A DNA stretch of 64,000 nucleotides from CAZEHS01 sp964424355 (GTDB lineage: Bacteria; Bacillota; Clostridia; Peptostreptococcales; Acidaminobacteraceae), in the NCBI GenBank assembly GCA_964424355.1, contig CAYRIO010000017.1:7807-71806 (forward strand), read 5' to 3'. Below are positions 8,050 through 15,157 of this stretch, piece after piece. Below the pieces are notes generated by a model. It was not told the DNA's origin. It was given only the letters and a program-made list of their open reading frames with translations, and did no database searches. The stretch's first letter is position 1, and every line of letters begins with the position of its first letter. Position numbers and translations under genes: made by a program.

Positions 8050-10041
8050 TTATCCTTTGATCATTTCCAAGAACTCTGCCTCCGTAAGGACCCGGATGCC
8101 CAGCTCCACTGCCTTATCCAGCTTGCTGCCCGCCTCTTCACCGGCCAGGACACAGCTGGTTTTCTTGCTGACACTGCCGCTGACCTTGCCGCCGTTGGCC
8201 TCGATCAGGGCTTTGGCTTCGTCCCGGCTCATCGTGGGCAGGGTGCCGGTGAGCACGAAGGTCTGGCCCGACAAGAGGGTGCTGCGCTCTCCGGCCTCTT
8301 CCAGGGCGCTGAGGTTCACGCCGGCGGCCCGGAACTTGCCGATCAGGAGTTGGTTTTCCTCGGTATCGGCCCACTGCCGGATGCTGGCAGCCATTTTGGC
8401 CCCGATTTCCGGGATGGCGGTGAGGTCTGCTTCCGCGGCGGTCAGGATGCCGTCCAGGTGCCGGAAGTGACCGGCCAGGAGCTTGGCGGCCCGCTCCCCT
8501 ACCAAGGGGATGCCCAGGCCGCTGATCAGGCGGCTGAGGTCGTTCTGCTTGGAGGCTTCAATGGCGGCCAGAAGGTTCTCCACGGATTTTTCCCCCATGC
8601 GGTCCAGGGTGGCCAGCTCTTCCCGACGGTCTGAAAGGCTGTACAGGTCTGCGGCATCCCGGATGAAGCGTTGGTCGATCAGCAGATCCACCAGGGCCTC
8701 CCCCAGGCCGTCGATATTCATGGCTGGGCGGGATATGAAGTGGATGATGCCCCGCCGTTTCTTCGCGGGACAATCGGGGTTCTGGCACCGCAGGGCCACC
8801 TCCCCCGCCAGACGGACGGCGGGAGAATCACAGACCGGGCAGGTGTCGGGGAGGCGGAAGGGCTTTTCCTCCCCGGTGCGGTGCTCGAAAAGCACCCGGA
8901 CCACGGCGGGAATCACATCCCCGGCCTTCTGGATGATGACGTGGTCCCCAATGCGGATATCTTTTTCATCAATATAATCCTGATTGTGGAGGGTGGCCCG
9001 GCGCACGGTGGAGCCCGCCACCAAGACAGCGCTGAGCTCTGCCCGGGGGGTGAGGACCCCGGTGCGGCCCACATGGACCGTGATGTCTTCAATGACGGTC
9101 CGGGCCTCTTCCGGAGGGAACTTGAAGGCCACCGCCCATTTGGGGCTCTTGCTCTTCACCCCCAGCTCTGCCCGCTGGGCCAGGCTGTCCACCTTGATGA
9201 CCAGGCCGTCGATATCGAAGGGCAGCTCGTGGCGGCGGGCCGGCATATCGGCGCACAGGGCCACCACGGCCTCGATGGTTTCACAGCGGTAGGGCTGGGA
9301 GGTGGTAAAGCCCAGCCGGGTGAGATAATCCAGGGTTTCCAGATGGCTCCCCGGGGTCTGGCCGGAAAGCACGTCGAAGACCAGAATCTCAAGGGGGCGC
9401 CGGGCCGTGATCTTGGGGTCCAGCTGCCGCAGACTGCCCGCCGCCGCGTTCCGGGGATTGGCAAACCGCTGGAGGCCCATGAGCTCCTGATTTTCGTTGA
9501 GGACGGCGAAGGCGTCCCGGGGGAAGTACACCTCGCCCCGGACCTCGATATCCACCGGCTCCGACAGCTTCAAGGGGATGCTGCGGATGGTCCGGGCGTT
9601 TTCAGTGATGTCCTCACCGGTTTCGCCGTCCCCCCGGGTGGCCCCCCTGACCAGGAGGCCCCCTTCGTATTTCAGGGCCACGGAGAGGCCGTCGATCTTG
9701 TATTCCACAGCGTAGACCACATCCCCGGTGATTTCCTTGCGGACCCGGGCATCGAAGTCCATCACCTCCTGGGGATTGTAGCTGTTGTCCAGGCTCAGGA
9801 GCCGGACCGAATGGCGGGCCGGTTCAAACTGCTCCAGCACCCGCCCGCCCACGCGGACCGTGGGGGAATCCGGCTCCCGGTATTCCGGGTAGCTGGCCTC
9901 AAGGCCCATCAATTCAGCCAGGAGCTGATCGTATTCGTAATCGCTGATACTGGGCTGATCCTGGACATAATACTGTTCATCATGCCGCCGGATGGCCGCA
10001 GTCAGCTCGGTGATCCTTATCTTCGCCTGATTGGCTTCCAT
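8050..10041 (-). CDS. ligA: NAD+-dependent DNA ligase LigA
   Basis: 663 aa from the ATG at 10041 (MEANQAKIRI), chosen for AAGGAG seven bases upstream; an in-frame upstream start at 10077 would run into pcrA. Domain order: Ia helices, adenylation domain with catalytic KIDG at 115-118, OB fold, four-Cys zinc finger (CPVC...CQNPDC), helix-hairpin-helix repeats, and a C-terminal BRCT domain (FVLTGTLPTMSRDEAKALIEANGG). Seals nicks in replication and repair. Starts 10 bp after pcrA stops; the pcrA-ligA order is common in Bacillota. Confidence 0.97.
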   Translation of the reverse strand: MEANQAKIRITELTAAIRRHDEQYYVQDQPSISDYEYDQLLAELMGLEASYPEYREPDSPTVRVGGRVLEQFEPARHSVRLLSLDNSYNPQEVMDFDARVRKEITGDVVYAVEYKIDGLSVALKYEGGLLVRGATRGDGETGEDITENARTIRSIPLKLSEPVDIEVRGEVYFPRDAFAVLNENQELMGLQRFANPRNAAAGSLRQLDPKITARRPLEILVFDVLSGQTPGSHLETLDYLTRLGFTTSQPYRCETIEAVVALCADMPARRHELPFDIDGLVIKVDSLAQRAELGVKSKSPKWAVAFKFPPEEARTVIEDITVHVGRTGVLTPRAELSAVLVAGSTVRRATLHNQDYIDEKDIRIGDHVIIQKAGDVIPAVVRVLFEHRTGEEKPFRLPDTCPVCDSPAVRLAGEVALRCQNPDCPAKKRRGIIHFISRPAMNIDGLGEALVDLLIDQRFIRDAADLYSLSDRREELATLDRMGEKSVENLLAAIEASKQNDLSRLISGLGIPLVGERAAKLLAGHFRHLDGILTAAEADLTAIPEIGAKMAASIRQWADTEENQLLIGKFRAAGVNLSALEEAGERSTLLSGQTFVLTGTLPTMSRDEAKALIEANGGKVSGSVSKKTSCVLAGEEAGSKLDKAVELGIRVLTEAEFLEMIKG

Positions 10042-10051
10042 AAACACTCCT

Positions 10052-12232
10052 TCAGGATATGACTTCCAGGGGCGCAAACCCCAGCATCAGCTTCTTGATG
10101 CCCTTTTGCGCAAAGGCGATGGTGAGCTCCGTTTGAGTGCCGCTCCCCTTCACGCTGATGATGACCCCTTCGCCGAAGAGCTTATGGCGGACCTTGGCCC
10201 CCGCTTTCAGGTCTTCAGAGCCCTCTACGGCAACCCCCGATGTCTTCAGGCTGGCGCTGATGGGGGGCACGGCCCAGGCGGTCTTCACCTCTTTGCCGAG
10301 CTCCCGTTTCTTGTGGGGGGTCTCGAAAACCGCCTCCGGAATCTCCGCGATGAACCGGGAGATCTGGTTGTAGCTGGCCCGGCCGAACTGGAACCGCTGG
10401 GTGGCGTGGGTCAGGTGAAGCTCCCGCTCCGCCCGGGTGATGCCCACGTAGCACAGCCGCCGCTCCTCCTCCAGATCGTCCTCGGCGATGGCCCGGCTGG
10501 TGGGGAACAGGTTCTCCTCCATGCCCACCATGAACACGATGGGGAATTCCAGGCCCTTGGCGCTGTGCAGGGTCATCATCCGGACCCCTTCCTCCTCCTC
10601 CACCAGGGAATCCTGGTCGCTGACAAGGCTCATATCCACGAGGAAATCCCGGAGGGTTCCCCCTTCGTTATTGAATTCGAATTCCTGGGCCACGGAGAGG
10701 AATTCCTCGATGTTCTCCATGCGGCTCCGGGCCTCGATGGTGTTTTCAATTTCCAGGGCGCTCATGAAGCCGGAGGCCTCCAGGACCCCTTCGATGGCCT
10801 CCACCGGGGTGAGGGTCTCCAGCTCCGCAATCAGGGGCTCCACGGCCCGGAGATAGGACCGGATGCCCTCCGTTGTCTTGGCAGGGAACCACTTTTCCGC
10901 CACGGCTTCCCGGAGAACCGCCAGGGGGGCTTCCTCCCGGCTCTTGATCTCCGTCATCAGCCGGTCGATGGATTTTTCGCCGATATGGCGGCCAGGGACG
11001 TTGATGACCCGCCCCAGGGCGATGAGATCCACGGGATTCTGAATGAAACGGAGGTACGCCATGATATCCTTGATCTCTTTGCGGTCGTAGAACTTGAGGC
11101 CTCCCACGATCTTGTAGGGGATCTTAGCCTGACGGAAGGCATCCTCCATGACCCGGGACTGGGCATTGGTCCGGTACAGGACCGCCATGTCCTTGTACGC
11201 CTCATCGCCGTCCCGGACCTTTTCCAGGATCCGGGTGGCCACATACCGGGCCTCTTCCTTATCGTCCTGGGCCAGGAAGTATTTCAGCTTGTGGCCCTCT
11301 TCGTTGTCGGTCCACAGGGTTTTCTTGCGCCGGTCCATATTGTTGTCGATGACGGCGTTGGCCGCCTCCAGGATCCGCCGGGTGGATCGGTAGTTCTGCT
11401 CCAGCTTGATGACCTTGGCCGGGGAGAAATCCTTCTCGAAATCCCGGATGTTCCGGATATCGGCCCCCCGCCAGCCGTAGATGGACTGGTCCAGATCCCC
11501 CACCACGCAGAGGTTCCGGTGCTTCATGGCCAGGAGCCGGATCAGCTCATATTGGGCCCGGTTGGTGTCCTGGTACTCGTCCACGTGGACGTATTTGAAT
11601 TTATCCTGCCAGTATTCCAGCACCGCCGCCTGGGATTTGAACAGCTCCAGGGTCTTGAGGATGAGGTCGTCGAAATCCATGGCGTTGTTGCTCTTGAGCC
11701 GCCCCTGATACCGGCGGTACACCTCGGCGATCTCCCCCTTCTCATCGTCGCCGGGGAAGGTGGATTTGTATTTTTCCGGGGTCATCATCCGGTCCTTGGC
11801 CCAGCTGATCTCCCCCATGACCTTCCGCACCGGCAGATCGTCCTCATCGATATGGAGCTCCTTTAAAATTTCCTTGGCCAGGGTCTTCTGATCCTGGGGG
11901 TCGTAGATGACAAAATCCCGGGTGTATCCCAGGAATTCCACATCCCGCCGCAGCATCCGCACGCAGATGGCGTGGAAGGTGCCGATCCACATGCCCGCCG
12001 TAGACCGGCTCAGCAGCTTCTCCACACGGTTGTTCATCTCCTTGGCCGCCTTGTTGGTGAAGGTGAGGGCCAGGATGTTGCCGGGGAAGATTCCCCGCTC
12101 ATTGATCAGGTAGGCGATGCGCCAGGTAAGGACCCGGGTTTTGCCGGAGCCCGCTCCGGCAACGACGAGAAGAGGGCCTTCGGTTTCTTTCACAGCGAGG
12201 TGCTGTTCTTTATTCAGGGTTGAAAAGTCCAT
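10052..12232 (-). CDS. pcrA: ATP-dependent 3'-5' DNA helicase PcrA/UvrD
   Basis: 726 aa, superfamily 1A. Walker A GAGSGKTR at residues 26-33, motif II DEYQDTN, motif III GDLDQSIYGWRGA, motif IV QNYRST, motif V VRMMTLHSAKGLEF, motif VI YVGITRAER. The C-terminus has the small tudor-like beta domain (AKVRHKLFGEGVII) that in PcrA contacts RNA polymerase. Works in excision repair, replication and removal of stalled polymerase. Start has an AAGGAG site; a LexA-like operator lies 16 bp upstream of the start. Confidence 0.97.
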   Translation of the reverse strand: MDFSTLNKEQHLAVKETEGPLLVVAGAGSGKTRVLTWRIAYLINERGIFPGNILALTFTNKAAKEMNNRVEKLLSRSTAGMWIGTFHAICVRMLRRDVEFLGYTRDFVIYDPQDQKTLAKEILKELHIDEDDLPVRKVMGEISWAKDRMMTPEKYKSTFPGDDEKGEIAEVYRRYQGRLKSNNAMDFDDLILKTLELFKSQAAVLEYWQDKFKYVHVDEYQDTNRAQYELIRLLAMKHRNLCVVGDLDQSIYGWRGADIRNIRDFEKDFSPAKVIKLEQNYRSTRRILEAANAVIDNNMDRRKKTLWTDNEEGHKLKYFLAQDDKEEARYVATRILEKVRDGDEAYKDMAVLYRTNAQSRVMEDAFRQAKIPYKIVGGLKFYDRKEIKDIMAYLRFIQNPVDLIALGRVINVPGRHIGEKSIDRLMTEIKSREEAPLAVLREAVAEKWFPAKTTEGIRSYLRAVEPLIAELETLTPVEAIEGVLEASGFMSALEIENTIEARSRMENIEEFLSVAQEFEFNNEGGTLRDFLVDMSLVSDQDSLVEEEEGVRMMTLHSAKGLEFPIVFMVGMEENLFPTSRAIAEDDLEEERRLCYVGITRAERELHLTHATQRFQFGRASYNQISRFIAEIPEAVFETPHKKRELGKEVKTAWAVPPISASLKTSGVAVEGSEDLKAGAKVRHKLFGEGVIISVKGSGTQTELTIAFAQKGIKKLMLGFAPLEVIS

Positions 12233-12248
12233 TGGATGCTCCTTATGG

Positions 12249-12262
12249 CGAATGTTTGTTCG
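12249..12262. promoter_or_regulatory. LexA (SOS) box candidate upstream of pcrA
   Basis: CGAATGTTTGTTCG differs from the Gram-positive SOS box core CGAAC-N4-GTTCG at one of ten fixed positions. It overlaps the probable promoter (TACACT just upstream on the minus strand) and lies 16 bp from the pcrA start. Confidence 0.5.
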
Positions 12263-12285
12263 TTAATAGTGTACCAGAAACCTAG

Positions 12286-12307
12286 TGAAAAAAGAACCCG
12301 AAGGTTC
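12286..12307 (-). terminator. UUCG-loop terminator of the ftsEX operon
   Basis: On the minus strand GAACC-TTCG-GGTTC (12307-12294) is followed by TTTTTTC. The stem overlaps the ftsX stop codon at 12306-12308. Confidence 0.8.
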
Positions 12308-13199
12308 ATTTTGTCGGCACCATCCGCAGCCCGAAAAGACTGGCCCCAAGACCCATCACTGCGCTTACCCCCAGCATCCCCGCAGACACGCTCTGCACGA
12401 TGGCATCGCCATCGAACAGGGGCAGAAACGGCAGGGCATTCCCTGCGAATTGCTGGAACCGGCCGATGAACACCATGAATGCCCCGCTGGCCAGGGCGCC
12501 GGCTATGGTGGTCAGCAGCACCCCTTCCAGAATAAAGGGGGCATAGATGAACCCATCCGGGGCCCCCAACAGTCTGAGGGTGTTGATCTGATCCCGGTGG
12601 CTATGGACCCCCTCCCGGATGATATGGGAGGTGATGATGAACGTGGAGGCGCCAACAGCCACTGCAATGACGATACCCAGAGTGGTCACCAGGGTGGCGA
12701 TTCTGCTGAGCTTTTCCAGAACCGTCTGGTTGTCCCGAACGTATGCCACATGGGGGGTCTCTTCAACGGCCTTCAGGATCGGGGCCAGCTTGCTCAATTC
12801 AATGCTCACTTCAAAATAGGCCTCGAAGGGGTTCTTGTCAAAATGCGAGAGCACCTTGGCTTCCGGCCCCAGGATTTCAGACATGTTGGCGTAGGCTTCC
12901 TTGGCATTCACAGGGGTTACCCCCTGCACCCCCTCAATGGATTGAAGTGCTTTTTCCAGCGCGCCGACTGACTGCGCATCCAGTTCACTGGGATAGTACA
13001 CGCTGATTTCCGCTTCCTTCTGAAGCGCATTCACCAGTTCCGTACTGACCCGCCAGCCCGACACCGCCAGCAGGGCAACGAAAAAAATCAGGACAAGGCT
13101 CACCAGGGAAAGAACGCTGGAAAAACCATTCAGAATGAAAATCGTTTTTACTTCCTGAAGGAAGTAGCCGATGTTCTTCACAAAATCACGCATCTGCAC
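12306..13199 (-). CDS. ftsX: Cell division/peptidoglycan-remodelling permease-like protein FtsX
   Basis: 297 aa. One N-terminal membrane helix (residues about 22-47), an extracellular domain of about 110 residues (VSTELVNALQKEAEISVYY...), then three C-terminal helices, the FtsX/MacB topology. FtsEX does not transport; it transmits ATP hydrolysis across the membrane to activate peptidoglycan hydrolases (CwlO in Bacillus, PcsB in streptococci, EnvC in E. coli). Start overlaps ftsE by 14 bp; the upstream coiled-coil gene probably encodes the extracellular partner. Confidence 0.93.
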   Translation of the reverse strand: MQMRDFVKNIGYFLQEVKTIFILNGFSSVLSLVSLVLIFFVALLAVSGWRVSTELVNALQKEAEISVYYPSELDAQSVGALEKALQSIEGVQGVTPVNAKEAYANMSEILGPEAKVLSHFDKNPFEAYFEVSIELSKLAPILKAVEETPHVAYVRDNQTVLEKLSRIATLVTTLGIVIAVAVGASTFIITSHIIREGVHSHRDQINTLRLLGAPDGFIYAPFILEGVLLTTIAGALASGAFMVFIGRFQQFAGNALPFLPLFDGDAIVQSVSAGMLGVSAVMGLGASLFGLRMVPTK

Positions 13200-13863
13200 C
13201 CCGCCTTTCCAGCCGGAGCATTCCAGCCTCCATGGTGATGAACACCCCGGGCAGGTTCATATCCACCAGATGGGTGGCATGGGTGGTTATGATCACGGTG
13301 GTTTCCTCTGATTGGAAAGAGGTCAGCAGGGTGAGGATATTGAGGGCATTGTCGTGGTCCAGATTTCCTGTGGGTTCATCGGCAATGATCAGCACCGGCT
13401 TCCGGGCCACTGCTCTGGCAATGGCGACCCGCTGGCACTCCCCCCAGGACAGACGGTCGATGGGCTGATGGATTTTGTGCGCCAGCCCCACCTGGGCAAT
13501 GCTGGCCAAGGCCAGCGCTTTCATTTCATGGCGGGGAATATCCAGAAACCGCATCCCCAACAGGACGTTGTCATACACACTTCGCCCCGCCAGCAGCCGG
13601 AATTCCTGGAACACCGGCCCGATCCGCTTGCGCAGCTTTCGGATGGCGGATTCATGCTGGGGGCCCATCGGTTGCCCCAGCACCTCAAACTCCCCGGTGG
13701 TGGCGAATTCGATCCCCAGCATGAGCTTCAGCAGGCTGGTTTTGCCTGAACCGCTGGGGCCGCTGATATAGACAACGTCACCCTTGTGGATTGATAAATC
13801 GAAGGGTTTTAGTGCCAGGGTGCCATCGGGATATTGTAAGCTGGTGTTATTTGCGTGGATCAT
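13186..13863 (-). CDS. ftsE: FtsE, ATPase subunit of FtsEX
   Basis: 225 aa. Walker A GPSGSGKTSL at residues 35-44, Q-loop region FQEFRLL, Walker B VLIIADEPTGNLD. The ABC signature is unusual: LSWGECQR at 138-145 where FtsE normally has LSGGEQQR, so the second residue pair and a glutamine differ (Gly to Trp, Gln to Cys). Walker motifs are intact, so it is probably active. Gene overlaps ftsX and lies 9 bp after the coiled-coil gene. Confidence 0.93.
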   Translation of the reverse strand: MIHANNTSLQYPDGTLALKPFDLSIHKGDVVYISGPSGSGKTSLLKLMLGIEFATTGEFEVLGQPMGPQHESAIRKLRKRIGPVFQEFRLLAGRSVYDNVLLGMRFLDIPRHEMKALALASIAQVGLAHKIHQPIDRLSWGECQRVAIARAVARKPVLIIADEPTGNLDHDNALNILTLLTSFQSEETTVIITTHATHLVDMNLPGVFITMEAGMLRLERRGADA

Positions 13864-13872
13864 CTCTCACCT

Positions 13873-14991
13873 CTAGAAGGGGCTTACTTTTATCGCCAGT
13901 TCAATATAGCCGTCATGGTTGTCTATTCCTTCGATGCTATTGTTGCCGATCATTGATTTCAAGTTGAACACCATCTTTTCCTCACTGAAAAGGTCCAGCA
14001 GGGCGCTTTTGCTCAGGGGGAGGCCATAGAAGGTCCCGCCGGTGGCTGTGTACCGGATGGTTTGGCCATTAACCAGCTCGAACCTTCCCGTTAACAGGAT
14101 TTTATCCGCCGGAAAGGCCAGCGTGACCTGATCCGGGTGAAATCCGAAGACCAGTTCCGGCAAATCCTTGCGTTTTGACAGGATGGCATTGAATTTCCCC
14201 TGTTCAATCCGGCCTTTGGCGTGGAACAGGGAGCCTGTCACTTCCACGGTGTCCTGCGGCAGTGCCCCGGTGTTGATGATCGCCGTAAAGCTCTTGACGG
14301 TTTCTGAAAACAGGGGTTTCAACCGTTGCCACTGCATGTTGATGAGTGTGAGGGCGTCTTGATAATGCTCTTTTTCCGATTTTAAGGCATCCAGGGATTT
14401 TTCCAACGCCCGCTTGGCTTGCTTCTGATTTTCATAGGTCGCCCGCAGTTTCTGCTGCTGCTGATCCAGCGCCCGGATCATCGCCGTCAGGGACTGCTGC
14501 TCCTGCACCAGCTTTGCCCGAGCGGACTCAGTGGCTGCCATCAGATCCGAGGTGTTCTTTGATAAATCCCGAAGAAGGTTGATCCGATGGATCAGATCCT
14601 TCAGGTCCTTTGCACGCAGGATGACTTCTAGCCGGGAGGCCGCCCCCGCCCTTTGTTGAGCCCGCAGCACCTCCGCCAGAGCGGTCTTTATCTTTTCGTA
14701 GTTCACGGCTTCTCTGTCCAGAAGCTGTTCTTTTTCTCTGATCTGCCTCTGAAACCCTGCGATTGCCTGATTCAATTGCGTGATCTGCGTGTTGATCCGC
14801 TCGATTTCAGAAGACAGCGCAAAGAGTCGTTCAAGGGTGTGCCGCTCTTCGCTGCTGATTTGGGACAGCTTTTCCCTTGCTTCCTGGGCCGCCGGATTCA
14901 GCGGTTCCCCATGGGCACAGATGGGATTCAGTGCCATCCAGCAGAGCATTCCCATCAGCCAGAGCATGGTCCAATTCCTGGTACGCTTCAT
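13873..14991 (-). CDS. Exported coiled-coil protein in the FtsEX operon, without a peptidase domain
   Basis: 372 aa. Signal peptide (about residues 1-28, hydrophobic LWLMGMLCWMAL then AHG). Residues about 30-235 form a long coiled coil like the EnvC/PcsB/CwlO N-terminal region. The last 125 residues (from VEVTGSLFHAKGRIEQGKF) are beta-rich and show no LytM/M23 HxH motif, no CHAP Cys-His pair and no NlpC/P60 triad. First gene of the ftsEX operon, 9 bp before ftsE. I infer an FtsEX-coupled activator or adaptor for hydrolases encoded elsewhere. The C-terminal domain is not one I can name. Confidence 0.75.
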   Translation of the reverse strand: MKRTRNWTMLWLMGMLCWMALNPICAHGEPLNPAAQEAREKLSQISSEERHTLERLFALSSEIERINTQITQLNQAIAGFQRQIREKEQLLDREAVNYEKIKTALAEVLRAQQRAGAASRLEVILRAKDLKDLIHRINLLRDLSKNTSDLMAATESARAKLVQEQQSLTAMIRALDQQQQKLRATYENQKQAKRALEKSLDALKSEKEHYQDALTLINMQWQRLKPLFSETVKSFTAIINTGALPQDTVEVTGSLFHAKGRIEQGKFNAILSKRKDLPELVFGFHPDQVTLAFPADKILLTGRFELVNGQTIRYTATGGTFYGLPLSKSALLDLFSEEKMVFNLKSMIGNNSIEGIDNHDGYIELAIKVSPF

Positions 14992-15100
14992 GGTGCCTCC
15001 AAAGTATGGTAAAGGCGGTTTGCCTGCCCCTCTTTTATCATCTTAGCATGGGTGAGCCGAATTGTCTCAGGTGGAAACACCATGCCCTTGATCGGGGCGC

Positions 15101-15126
15101 AAAAATCACCCCATTGCTGGAGTGAT
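15101..15126 (-). terminator. Intrinsic terminator after the hybrid kinase gene
   Basis: ATCACTCCA/TGGGGTGAT stem (15126-15105 on the minus strand) with one G-T pair, followed by TTTTTG. Confidence 0.7.
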
Positions 15127-15157
15127 CCGTAAATAGCGGTATCCACAGGCGTCCCTT

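Noticed and set aside
8671..10062. Long plus-strand open frame opposite ligA
   Set aside because: It is antisense to a clear LigA, has a Gly/His/Pro-rich composition typical of GC-rich shadow frames, and lacks a ribosome site.
10031..11866. 611-codon plus-strand open frame opposite pcrA
   Set aside because: Antisense shadow of PcrA with biased composition and no recognisable domain.
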